Source of the DNA: CAMYKD01 sp041617155
GTDB lineage: Bacteria; Pseudomonadota; Alphaproteobacteria; Kiloniellales; JAKSDN01
Assembly: GCA_041617155.1 (NCBI GenBank)
Contig: JBFJPL010000030.1
Span: 1-43,206, forward strand
Length of the DNA: 43,206 bases
Direction of reading: 5' to 3'
A model generated the notes under the pieces. It searched no databases, had not been told where the DNA came from, and saw nothing but the letters and a program-made list of their open reading frames with translations. Position numbers and translations under genes: made by a program. This document shows, piece after piece, positions 18,945-26,312 of the stretch. Position 1 is the stretch's first letter. Each line of letters begins with the position of its first letter.

Positions 18945-19880
18945 CTAGCAGGCTTGGACCGGCCGTTCCGTAGCGCCGAGGTTCGCAAAGAGCGGCGGTT
19001 CGCCGCAGGCCGCGATGGCTGGCGTCTCGCGGCGGCGCCAGTCCGGGTTCAGATCGAGCGTAACCAGGATCGGCCTATGGTCGGACGACTCGGTCGGCAG
19101 GACCTCGGCCGACAGGGCCGCGAAGCCGCGGGTGTAGACCCGGTCGAGGGGAAGCTCGGTGTCGACCCCGAAGAGCCAGTGAAGGAACTGCGAGTCGAGG
19201 TTGCCCGTCTTCCGGCCCTCCGGAAAGTCGGTCACCTCCCGCAGTCCTAACGCCGCGACCATGTCTTCCACGAGACCAAGACGCGCCTCGTTCCAGGTGT
19301 TGAAGTCGCCGGCCAAGATGAGCGGCCCCGAGTGCCTGGCCATGACCGCCTGCAGGTCGTCCAGCTGAGAGCGCAGCATGAAGGGGTTGTCCGAGCTCTC
19401 GAAGTTCAGAAGGTGCACGTTGACCGCAAGCAGGGTTTCGCCGTTCGGCAAGGGGTGCTCCGTGAGCAGCGAGACCTTGGGCGCGGTCACGAGGAACTCC
19501 CGCCATTTGGTCTGAAGCGGCTGGACCCTCACAGGCGACGACTTGGAAAGCGTGAGGACGCCGACCGTGGCGCCGCCCGGCCAGGGGTAAGACCAGCTGT
19601 TCGCGAAATGGCCGACCATGCGCTCGTTCGAGAACGGCTTGGCCCGCGCCTCTTGCAGGAACACCAGGTCCGGATCGTGCTGCTCGATCAGGGCCGTGAG
19701 GTCGTCCGCCGCCCTCGGATCGTGGGCCTTCTGCGCATTCCAGCTGAGCAGGGTCACGGTCTCGGGAATCGGCTCGTTCAATCCGAGAAAATGCGACAGC
19801 CGGAACGTCCCGCCCGACTGGCAGGAAGCCAGGATCAGCAGGACAAGAGGAAAGACGAGAGTCCTTCTTTGGATACGCAC
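18945..19880 (-). CDS. endonuclease/exonuclease/phosphatase family lipoprotein
   Basis: The fold's motifs are in order: LLSWNAQK, DPDLVFLQEA (metal Glu), VNVHLLNF, LILAGDFNTWNEAR (catalytic Asp/Asn), LPLDRVYTRG and SSDHRPILVTL (catalytic Asp-His). Members cleave phosphodiesters in nucleic acids, sphingomyelin or inositol phosphates. I chose the GTG at 19880 because it starts a short signal peptide ending in a perfect lipobox LASC (Cys20), giving 311 residues. The frame stays open to 20045, but that extension does not look coding. Convergent with the PLD-like gene, 95 bp apart. A periplasmic location argues against DNA repair and for a lipid or extracellular substrate. Confidence 0.88.
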   Translation of the reverse strand: MRIQRRTLVFPLVLLILASCQSGGTFRLSHFLGLNEPIPETVTLLSWNAQKAHDPRAADDLTALIEQHDPDLVFLQEARAKPFSNERMVGHFANSWSYPWPGGATVGVLTLSKSSPVRVQPLQTKWREFLVTAPKVSLLTEHPLPNGETLLAVNVHLLNFESSDNPFMLRSQLDDLQAVMARHSGPLILAGDFNTWNEARLGLVEDMVAALGLREVTDFPEGRKTGNLDSQFLHWLFGVDTELPLDRVYTRGFAALSAEVLPTESSDHRPILVTLDLNPDWRRRETPAIAACGEPPLFANLGATERPVQAC

Positions 19881-20136
19881 TCCAGGAGCCCCCGATGCCT
19901 CCGACAGGATGCGCCGCCCCCGGCCGGCTGGTTCGAAAACCATCCGGCGCGGCGCCGGGCAGCCCGGACATTGGACCGCAATGTCGGAAAATTTAATTAA
20001 CGTCAAGGTCGAAAAGTCAGACAGGCGGGGTCGCAAGGTTCGCAATCAAAGAAGCAAAGGCGCGGACTCGCATGATTTCGGAGTTCCAGCTCAGACCGGA
20101 AAAACCAATCGAATCCGGGCCCTTTGATGTCAAAAT

Positions 20137-20548
20137 CTACGTTGCCAGAGCCCATTTGGCGCGTAGCATGCCACCCACGCCGGTGGCGAGTGCGAAGAAG
20201 CTTGCGCCCAGGAAATGCATTTGTCCTAACAATCCGAAGAGACAAAGCACCAGAGCGCCCGCCGCCAGCAATCGGGCCCCGGCGTTCTTGAAACCGAAGG
20301 CCCGGCTAAACTCGATTTGGCCCGAACCGGCGCCGGGGTCGCGCAGTCCCCCTGAAGTACAGAATTCCGTGATCTTTATGCATCAATCCGATGAGCAAGA
20401 CGATTGTGTGACCGCCGGCATAAAAGTCGAACCAGGCGCCACCGAGTAGCCATGCGGCCGCGAGCACGGCCGTCGCGAAAGTCAGCTGCTTGAGCACGAG
20501 CCAGGCTTTTCTGCTTGGCGACAACCCAGGCTCATCGACGATAAACAA
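20137..20548 (-). pseudogene. small membrane protein gene broken by a one-base frameshift
   Basis: The first part reads LFIVDEPGLSPSRKAW and a hydrophobic stretch up to GLMHKDHGILYF, then goes out of frame. Shifting one base in the C5 run at 20348-20352 restores a continuous frame: FRGLRDPGAG, then FKNAGARLLAAGALVLCL and a last hydrophobic segment ending LRAKWALAT at a stop (20137-20139). The repaired product has about 135 residues and 3-4 membrane segments. The only start is a TTG, just downstream of an in-frame TGA. This may be a true pseudogene or an assembly error in the homopolymer. Family not recognised. Confidence 0.6.
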
Positions 20549-20569
20549 TATCTGGTCGCCGATCGCTCT

Positions 20570-20668
20570 TCACTGGACGAATTCCATGACGTAGCTCAGC
20601 AAGATAGACAGGGCGGCGATTGCCGTGAGCGCAACGTGATAGTCTGGTGACCCTAAAATCATGTCCAT
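20570..20668 (-). CDS. possible 32-aa membrane peptide, or N-terminus of the broken gene
   Basis: ATG at 20668 opens MDMILGSPDYHVAL followed by a hydrophobic stretch ending VMEFVQ at a TGA. The same frame continues after the TGA into the broken membrane gene downstream, so it could be a separate small protein or that gene's original N-terminus cut by a nonsense mutation. There is no good ribosome site, and the start overlaps the start of the plus-strand ORF at 20661. Low confidence. Confidence 0.3.
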   Translation of the reverse strand: MDMILGSPDYHVALTAIAALSILLSYVMEFVQ

Positions 20669-21023
20669 CACCGGGCTTGGGGAGGCTGGAGCAACTGTCG
20701 TTGGTGGGACATTGCCACCTGACGTTCCGGACGGGTGCGGCACCAGAAAAGCCTTTAGCGGAGATGTGCTGATGAAAAATGGAGACCGCAAAGATGTCGA
20801 GATCCGGAAGCTCCACGACGATAATGGAAGATGCGTAAAACTGTCTTTCGCGGACCTCGTCCAGTCCGTGCTGCCGTGGCCTTTTAACAAGGATTTGCCG
20901 GCGAACTACTGTGGGATGAATCCTGAAAACAGGTTTTGGGACTTGTTTCTGTTGACTCTGCGCACCCCGACACCCGACGCCCCGCGGGAGAAGACCAAAA
21001 ACGCCAATGAGCCCGAATATTGA
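20661..21023 (+). CDS. hypothetical protein, 120 aa, lower GC than neighbours
   Basis: A soluble, charged protein without signal peptide. The part from about residue 30 (FSGDVLMKNGDRKDVEIRKL) to PWPFNKDLPANYCGMNPENR looks like ordinary coding sequence; the first 30 residues are less certain. A downstream ATG at 20772, with GCGGAG before it, is an alternative start. The DNA is visibly less GC-rich than the flanking core genes, suggesting acquisition. It ends 11 bp before the next small ORF, so the two may form an operon. No family recognised. Confidence 0.5.
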   Translation: MSITGLGEAGATVVGGTLPPDVPDGCGTRKAFSGDVLMKNGDRKDVEIRKLHDDNGRCVKLSFADLVQSVLPWPFNKDLPANYCGMNPENRFWDLFLLTLRTPTPDAPREKTKNANEPEY

Positions 21024-21034
21024 AGGAAGACGAG

Positions 21035-21199
21035 ATGGCAAATGGCAAGGCGGGCGACCATCCGCTGATCGACATTCTGCACTACAAGCCCATGGTCTAC
21101 GTCGAGGAGGGCGATATCCTCATTCTGAATAGATGTAATCAAAGGTTCAGACTCCTTGATGGTGTTCGCCCTAGATTCCAGGGAGATCAAGGACTCTGA
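21035..21199 (+). CDS. hypothetical protein, 54 aa, probably 3'-truncated
   Basis: ATG at 21035 is preceded by a good ribosome site, GAAGGAAGA, at 21022-21030. The product starts MANGKAGDHPLIDILHYKP and runs to about EEGDILILN. The remaining ~20 residues are encoded by the inverted repeat that starts at 21141, so the original gene was probably cut by insertion of, or recombination at, that repeat. No family identified with confidence. Confidence 0.5.
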   Translation: MANGKAGDHPLIDILHYKPMVYVEEGDILILNRCNQRFRLLDGVRPRFQGDQGL

Positions 21200-21205
21200 C
21201 CCTTT
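21141..21205. repeat. REP/MITE-like inverted repeat
   Basis: Arms 21141-21160 (AAAGGTTCAGACTCCTTGAT) and 21186-21205 are reverse complements at 18 of 20 positions, with a 25-nt loop. A third copy of the core AGAGTCCTTGA lies at 21273-21283. The unit overwrites the end of the 54-aa ORF. The arrangement fits the end(s) of a small non-autonomous mobile element, but no transposase is nearby. Confidence 0.6.
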
Positions 21206-21284
21206 AACGTAACGGGGTCATCCGTTAGCCGTTTCCGTTGCAAGGGCAAAGCGCACGCTCCCCGAACCCAAAAGAGTCCTTGAA

Positions 21285-21526
21285 CTAATCCGCCTTCGCC
21301 CGCGGGTGGGCCCTGTCGTAGACCGCCATCAGGCCCCGCCACATTCACCTCGGTATAGCGCTGGGCGGTCGAGTGCGAGGCGTGGCCGAGCAGTTCCTGG
21401 ATCGTGCGCAGGTCGCGGCCGCCGGCCACAAGAGGTGGGTGGCGAAGCTGTGGCCCAGCGCGTGCGGCTTGACGCTCTCGGGCAGGCCCAAGTGGCCGCG
21501 CAGCTCGCCCATGTGTTGCTGCACCT
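21285..21526 (-). pseudogene. xerC: decayed 3' fragment of xerC
   Basis: 21293-21526 aligns with the 3' end of the intact xerC (26926-27156) at roughly 87 percent by eye, in the same orientation. The part around the catalytic Tyr is still readable (DLRTIQELLGHAS, QRYTEVNVAG), and the end reads VYDRAHPRAKAD then a stop. Indels of 1 and 2 bp break the frame, and everything upstream of about codon 239 is missing. It is not functional. Its C-terminal residues differ from those of the intact gene (KAD against KGG), so it is not a very recent duplicate. Confidence 0.85.
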
Positions 21527-21875
21527 TGCGCTAATCTCCTGACCCTTCGGGCACTTAGGCTGTTCTCGGCCCAGGTCACCCTGCCAAAGGGGTCGAACAT
21601 TGACCGGCTACATACTGTGCTACGTAAACCGGACATTTCCTGTGCGAACGACACAAATTGCGTGCAGTCATTGCAAATGACAGTAATTTGCGCTAGCGTT
21701 TTAGACAGCTAGGAGGTGTTGTCCCAGATATTTTCGGGGAACAGCCTGCGGCTATCGTATTCAAACGTATTCAAAAAGGTAGCGAAGATCGAGTTTTCCT
21801 ACGGCATCTCGGCTGCCCTGACCGGGCGGGCCGCGCCGAAACATTGTAGATCCGGTCTAAATCAGGAGACGGAAA
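21527..21875. other. intergenic region upstream of the beta-propeller gene
   Basis: These 349 bp lie between the xerC remnant and the beta-propeller gene and hold no convincing gene. Visible are the overlapping dyads at 21667-21691 (separate entry), a strong AGGAGGT at 21711-21717 without a properly spaced start codon, and a tandem CGTATTCAAA at about 21758-21777. Base composition is lower in GC than the surrounding core genes. Confidence 0.5.
21667..21691. promoter_or_regulatory. overlapping dyads, candidate repressor operator
   Basis: GTCATT-GCA-AATGAC (21667-21681) overlaps GCAAAT-N7-ATTTGC (21673-21691); both are perfect. A 19-bp dyad of this composition resembles Fur-family sites in alphaproteobacteria, but that is a visual likeness only. 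It lies 185 bp before the beta-propeller start, in a plausible promoter-proximal position. Confidence 0.35.
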
Positions 21876-23306
21876 ATGCTTACACAAACGATCTGGCGGT
21901 TCGCCAGTGCTTTGGCATTGGCAGCCTCACTTGCATTTGCGCCGCCGGCGCTTAGCGACAGCGACCACGGCCGTGACTCCGATAGCGGCGCCGTCGGCGC
22001 CGTATTTGTCGCGTCCAACGCAACGACACCGGGCCGCGGCAATGAAGTCAGGATGTTCAACCGCTTCGAAGATGGCGCCTTGGAGTACGTTGCGTCGTTT
22101 GCCACCGGTGGGGCAGGGTCCGGTCCCGGATCGCTCTTTGCTGGTGATGCGCTTGGCTCGCAAGGGCCCATGGTGGCGACTGAGGACGGCGAATTTCTGT
22201 TGCTGACGAATTTCAGCACCAACAACGTTTCCGTCTTCAAGATCAGCCGCAGCGGGCTCGTTCTGACCGATGTTGAGCCGTCCGGAGGCGTGTTCCCCAT
22301 CAGTGTGACCGTTCACCGGAATCTCGTTTACGTGCTTAACTCGGGCGGAAGAGACGGTTTTCAAAACGGCTTTTTCAATGCCAACGTCGTCGGTTTCCGG
22401 CTGAGCGACGATGGTGACCTGAGACGAATTGGCGGCTCGGCCAGGGACCTGGGTTCGAACACGCCGGCCCTGGCGGATCCCAACCTTCCTCGGGTTCCGA
22501 ATGTCCTGTTCTCGGCCTCCGAGGTCCGGTTCAGCCCGAACGGCAGGCACTTGGCCGTGATCATCAAGGGAACGGCGGTCGGCGGCGGTCTGCCGGTCGA
22601 CGGTAGGATTGACATCGCCCGCGTCAGGAGGAACGGCCGCCTCGGCAACTTTGTGCAAAACGCTTCCGTCGGTCTCGTGCCGTTCGCGTTGAATTTTGCC
22701 GACAACAGCCGCCGCCTGTACGTCGTCGAAGCCATCGGCGACTTCCCCCGCGCCGCGATATCTTCATACAGGATCCGCCGCAACGGGACCTTGGTCCCGA
22801 TTTCCGCGTCGGTTCCTCTGAGCATTCCCACGACCGCCGTGGACACCCTGGACACCTGCTGGGTCGTCAGAGTCGGCAATTTTCTCTATACGGCCAACTT
22901 CTTCAGCAACACCGTATCGATTGTGGAGATCCAGCGGGACGGAAGCCTCCAGGTTGTCGATGAGGCCGAGACAGCGGGGCCACCGGATTTCGGCCCTCCG
23001 CCTGACTCATCGACGTTCGATTACAACCTTGACCTCGCCGTGTCGCCGGACGGTCGCTTTCTCTACAACGTGCTGCCCGGCCGCGGCGCGATCGCCGGGT
23101 TCGGGGTCGACCGCAGGGACGGGAGTCTGGACCTGATCGGTGCGTTCGAGGGCTTGGATAGCAGCCCGCCTGTGAACGATCCCGCGGCCCAGCCGCCCGG
23201 CGAACTCCTGCCGCTCAACAATGATGGCGGTAGCCCCGCCGGCGCCATCGCTGTCGACTTCGGCGACGACGACGACGACGACGATGACGATGACGATGAC
23301 GATTAG
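21876..23306 (+). CDS. exported beta-propeller (lactonase-like) protein with poly-Asp tail
   Basis: 476 residues. The signal peptide is about 1-27. The mature part is a repeated-blade beta-propeller of the 6-phosphogluconolactonase-like/YVTN type: blades contain VRFSPNGRHLAVI near 229, NFADNSRRLYVVEA near 270, VGNFLYTANFFSNTVSIVEI near 330, and LAVSPDGRFLYNVLPGRGAIAGF near 388. It ends with 13 consecutive Asp (464-476), encoded by mixed GAC/GAT codons, directly before the stop. Start ATG has AGGAGA 6 bp upstream. No enzymatic residues can be assigned; a lactonase activity is not implied. The acidic tail could bind calcium or other cations. It is the first gene of an exported-protein group (DUF4331 and TPR genes follow). 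Confidence 0.85.
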   Translation: MLTQTIWRFASALALAASLAFAPPALSDSDHGRDSDSGAVGAVFVASNATTPGRGNEVRMFNRFEDGALEYVASFATGGAGSGPGSLFAGDALGSQGPMVATEDGEFLLLTNFSTNNVSVFKISRSGLVLTDVEPSGGVFPISVTVHRNLVYVLNSGGRDGFQNGFFNANVVGFRLSDDGDLRRIGGSARDLGSNTPALADPNLPRVPNVLFSASEVRFSPNGRHLAVIIKGTAVGGGLPVDGRIDIARVRRNGRLGNFVQNASVGLVPFALNFADNSRRLYVVEAIGDFPRAAISSYRIRRNGTLVPISASVPLSIPTTAVDTLDTCWVVRVGNFLYTANFFSNTVSIVEIQRDGSLQVVDEAETAGPPDFGPPPDSSTFDYNLDLAVSPDGRFLYNVLPGRGAIAGFGVDRRDGSLDLIGAFEGLDSSPPVNDPAAQPPGELLPLNNDGGSPAGAIAVDFGDDDDDDDDDDDDD

Positions 23307-23421
23307 AACGACGCCTCGGGCACGAAAGCGCCGGCCTGACGAAAGCCGGCGCGCTCCAACTCGAAGCGGTAGCCCTGGGCGCAGATGACCGGGCCACTGG
23401 CAAACCGCTTCAAGAGAACCG

Positions 23422-23461
23422 GGCCGAGAGTTCACCACTTCGATGGAGTGAACTCTCGGCC
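23422..23461. terminator. perfect 14-bp hairpin, possible terminator
   Basis: GGCCGAGAGTTCAC (23422-23435), 12-nt loop, GTGAACTCTCGGCC (23448-23461). The stem is very stable and lies 116 bp after the beta-propeller stop. There is no T-run on the plus side, so termination is inferred only from stem strength; an operator or repeat unit is equally possible. Confidence 0.4.
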
Positions 23462-23701
23462 AGGGGCGTGCCTCCGGTCTGTTGGTGGCGCCTTAACCTA
23501 TGCGATGAACTGCACGGGCGTGACATGCGGCGTGTGCCGTTGTGTCGCGACCGGCTGAGCGGTTGGAAGCGTGCTGCCTTCACGGCACGAGATTATTGCC
23601 GCACCGGCCGCTCAATCGCCAAATCAGCCCCAGAAGACCAGGGGATCGTTTGCAATGTGCCGGTCGAGGCTGAGCGCGGCCTCGATTGGTCTTGCCGAAA
23701 A

Positions 23702-23734
23702 ATTTCCCGGCGAGAGAGGCGTTGCCCGGGAAAT
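23702..23734. promoter_or_regulatory. 9-bp inverted repeat upstream of the DUF4331 gene
   Basis: ATTTCCCGG (23702-23710) and CCGGGAAAT (23726-23734) are perfect reverse complements with a 15-nt spacer, ending 80 bp before the DUF4331 start. It could be a 5'-leader hairpin or a binding site for a dimeric regulator. Confidence 0.3.
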
Positions 23735-23814
23735 CTCGGTTCGGAGAACCCTTTCTGTGGTGCGCGCGCCAATTCGTACGCGCGCGCCAAATAGGGGCAC
23801 AGAGGAGATCGATC

Positions 23815-24990
23815 ATGCTGAGAAGAACAACACTGCCCACACTACTGTCAGCGGCGATTTTGTCACTCTTCGCTAGTTCGGCCTGGGTTGCCGATCACGA
23901 GGACGGATCCATCCAGCAGGACAGGCCGGCGGACATCTCGGACCTCCATGCGTTCCTGAACCCGAACAACGGCAATGTCGTGTTGTCGATGGCGGTGAAC
24001 GGGTTCTCCGTGCCGGGCTTCGCCAACGCGTTCTCCAACGATGTATTGCTCCAGATCAAGATCGACAACACCGGGGATTTCGTCGAGGACCTGGTCATCC
24101 AGGCCGTGTTCGAGGGCCTGCTGGACGGTCAGACGGTCACGGTCATCGGCCCGGCTCGGCCGGTCCGTGTCGGTGCGAAGAACGAAATCCTGCCACACGG
24201 GGCCTTTATCGACGGCGACGATGATGACGACGACGGCGACGCGTTCGACGATGACAACGGCGACGCAGAAGATATCGCGCCCTCGATCACCGGGCCGGTC
24301 GGCGCAATCTTGGAGGACATCGACATTAAGGTGTTCGCCGGTCCGACCGACGATGCGACCTGGGCCGACCTCATCTTCGTCGAGTCATTGCTGATGGGCG
24401 TGCCGCTGGGACGTGCGCCGGGGATCGATACCGTGCAAGGTCTCAATGCCGCCACGATCGCGGTCGAGGTGCCCCCCGACCTGCTCCGCGGGTCGACCGG
24501 TAACGTCATCCGTGTCTGGGCCACCTCGAGCCGGCAGCGCACGACGAAGCGTAGCCCGCGCAGGGGCGAAAGAAGCTCTGGCCCCTGGATCCAGATCGAC
24601 GGCGTCGGAATCCCGGCCCTCAACCCGGTCTCGATAGACAACGCGCGTAAGGACGAGTTCAATCGCACTATCCCGAGCCGGCAGGTTAGTTTGTTCCGGG
24701 ACGACATCTTCCAGGCCGTGCTGAGGCTGAACGGGGGGAACGTGCAACACGCCAACGCCGTGGCCGACGCCTTGCTCCCTGATGTATTGACGCTCGACAT
24801 GACGAGCCTCGACAATTTCCCCAACGGCCGCCGGCCCGAGTCCGATTTCGTCGACGTCGCGCTCGGCTTGCTGTCGAACGGTGCCGTGACGACGGACGGT
24901 CTGCCGGCAAACGACGTACCGTTTCTCGATGACTTCCCGTTTTTCGCGCCGGCGCACCTACCGGAGGAGGAGATTCCACCGCGGAACTGA
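23815..24990 (+). CDS. exported DUF4331 family protein
   Basis: 391 residues from the ATG at 23815, chosen because AGAGGAG precedes it (23801-23807) and it opens a good signal peptide (about 1-25); the frame is open further upstream without family-like sequence. The mature start ADHEDGSIQQDRPADISDLH and AFLNPNNGNVVLSMAVN are hallmarks of DUF4331 (ADHRDAP-type proteins). Residues 133-153 form an Asp-rich insert with six consecutive Asp, like a calcium-binding loop. The C-terminal part has the typical FPNGRRPESDFVDVAL. The family's biochemical role is unknown. The TPR gene starts 86 bp downstream, so they are probably co-transcribed. Confidence 0.9.
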   Translation: MLRRTTLPTLLSAAILSLFASSAWVADHEDGSIQQDRPADISDLHAFLNPNNGNVVLSMAVNGFSVPGFANAFSNDVLLQIKIDNTGDFVEDLVIQAVFEGLLDGQTVTVIGPARPVRVGAKNEILPHGAFIDGDDDDDDGDAFDDDNGDAEDIAPSITGPVGAILEDIDIKVFAGPTDDATWADLIFVESLLMGVPLGRAPGIDTVQGLNAATIAVEVPPDLLRGSTGNVIRVWATSSRQRTTKRSPRRGERSSGPWIQIDGVGIPALNPVSIDNARKDEFNRTIPSRQVSLFRDDIFQAVLRLNGGNVQHANAVADALLPDVLTLDMTSLDNFPNGRRPESDFVDVALGLLSNGAVTTDGLPANDVPFLDDFPFFAPAHLPEEEIPPRN

Positions 24991-25076
24991 CGCCCATCTC
25001 GGCAGAACGCCCCGGCGTTCCACCACATCGGCGTTGGGGCGGCGGCACGTCGATAAAGCTTTGGTGAGACCATGCG

Positions 25077-26312
25077 ATGAGATCGTGCTTCGCAATTGGC
25101 GTGTTCCTTGCCGCCCTTGCGTCGGTCGCTGTGCCGCCGGCTGGTGCCGGACAGCTGGATCGAGAGATCGCGTTCTGGGAGTCTCGCCTGGAGCGCGATC
25201 CCTATGACTATGTATCGCGCATCAAGCTCGGCACGGCTTACCTTCGGAAGGCGCGCGTCGGCGGGGACTATCGCCAGACGCTGCGGGCCGAGTCCGTGCT
25301 GCGTGAGGCGCTGGCGCGGGCCCCGCAATCCTATGACGGCCTGGTCGCGCTCGCCTTCGCGCTCAATGCCCAGCATCGCTTCGAGGACGGCGCTCGCGTG
25401 GCACGTCAAGCCGTCGAGCTGCGTCCGCAGGCGCTCCTGGGCTACGGCGCCCTCGGTGACGCCCTGTTGGAGCGGGGTGACGTTGCGGGCGCCCAGCTTG
25501 CCTACGACAAGCTGATCGCGCTCGACGGCGGGCTCTTCGCCCTCACCCGGCGCGCCAACCTCCGGTTTATCCGAGGCGACACCCGAGGCGCGCTCGAGGA
25601 CGTGCGTCAAGCCGCCGAGATCGGGCGCGCGCGAGGCGCCGCCGCTGAGGATATCGCCCGATGCTACGTGACTATCGGCGCGAAGCACTTCCTGCGCGGT
25701 GCCTTCGACGAAGCCGAGGCGCACTATCGAGAGGCGCTGAAGCTCTGGCCTGACGGTTACCTGCCCCTGGAGCATCTGGCCGAGCTCCGGGCCGCGCGCG
25801 GCGACTTCGAGGGGGCGCTGGCGCTCTACGAGCGAGTGGTCTCCAAGGTGCCGAATCCCGATCTGCTGCAGGCCGTGGGCGATGTCCACGCGGCCCGGTT
25901 CGACGGCGCCGCCGCGGCACGCTGGCATGACCGGGCCCTGGCAGGCTATCTCGCGCGCGTCGCCGATGGTGATCGGAGCTACTACCGGAATCTCGCACTG
26001 TTCTTTGCGGACATTCGGCCCGATCCGGCCCAGTCCCTGGAATGGGCGCGCAAGGACCTCGTGGTCCGCCAGAACGTCTACACCTACGACACCCTGGCCT
26101 GGGCTCTATACCGGAACGGGATGTTCGACGAAGCGCTTGACGCTGCCAACCATGCGCTCAAGCACGAGACAGAAGATGCCACGCTATGGCTTCACGCTGC
26201 GAAGATTCATCAGGCTCTCGACCAGGAACAAAAGGCGCGGCGGCATCTCCAACGCGCGCTGCTCATCACTCCCGCTCGGACGCTCTACGGGCTTAATCCC
26301 TGGCTTCGCTGA
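25077..26312 (+). CDS. exported tetratricopeptide repeat protein
   Basis: 411 residues with a signal peptide (about 1-24) and no lipobox. The rest is almost entirely TPR helices, for example LVALAFALNAQHRFEDGARV near 97, LGDALLERGDVAGAQLAYDK near 130, AKHFLRGAFDEAEAHYREAL near 205, and YDTLAWALYRNGMFDEALDA near 340. Such proteins are scaffolds for protein-protein contacts, here in the periplasm. It follows the DUF4331 gene on the same strand, and the pair is inferred to act together. The start ATG 25077 is supported by a TGGTGAG ribosome site. Its last 20 bp overlap, tail to tail, the pterin dehydratase gene. Confidence 0.9.
   Translation: MRSCFAIGVFLAALASVAVPPAGAGQLDREIAFWESRLERDPYDYVSRIKLGTAYLRKARVGGDYRQTLRAESVLREALARAPQSYDGLVALAFALNAQHRFEDGARVARQAVELRPQALLGYGALGDALLERGDVAGAQLAYDKLIALDGGLFALTRRANLRFIRGDTRGALEDVRQAAEIGRARGAAAEDIARCYVTIGAKHFLRGAFDEAEAHYREALKLWPDGYLPLEHLAELRAARGDFEGALALYERVVSKVPNPDLLQAVGDVHAARFDGAAAARWHDRALAGYLARVADGDRSYYRNLALFFADIRPDPAQSLEWARKDLVVRQNVYTYDTLAWALYRNGMFDEALDAANHALKHETEDATLWLHAAKIHQALDQEQKARRHLQRALLITPARTLYGLNPWLR

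Larger units (their letters stand above)
23307..23814. other. 508-bp intergenic region with two strong dyads
   Basis: No convincing gene is seen in either orientation between the beta-propeller and DUF4331 genes. The region holds the 14-bp perfect inverted repeat at 23422-23461, the 9-bp repeat at 23702-23734, and a direct repeat of a GCGCGCGCCAA-type unit at about 23762-23790. The short ORFs here lack ribosome sites and family-like sequence. Confidence 0.5.

Noticed and set aside
20072..20449. 125-residue plus-strand ORF in the degraded area
   Set aside because: It runs antisense to the frameshifted membrane gene, whose hydrophobic segments are much more protein-like.
21738..21763. GGAAC...CGTA as an EcfG-type stress promoter
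   Set aside because: The spacing is 13 or 23 bp instead of the 16-17 bp expected for this sigma factor.
21716..21955. 79-residue ORF after AGGAGGT, overlapping the propeller start
   Set aside because: No start codon at a suitable distance from AGGAGGT, no family-like sequence, and it overlaps a well-supported gene start.
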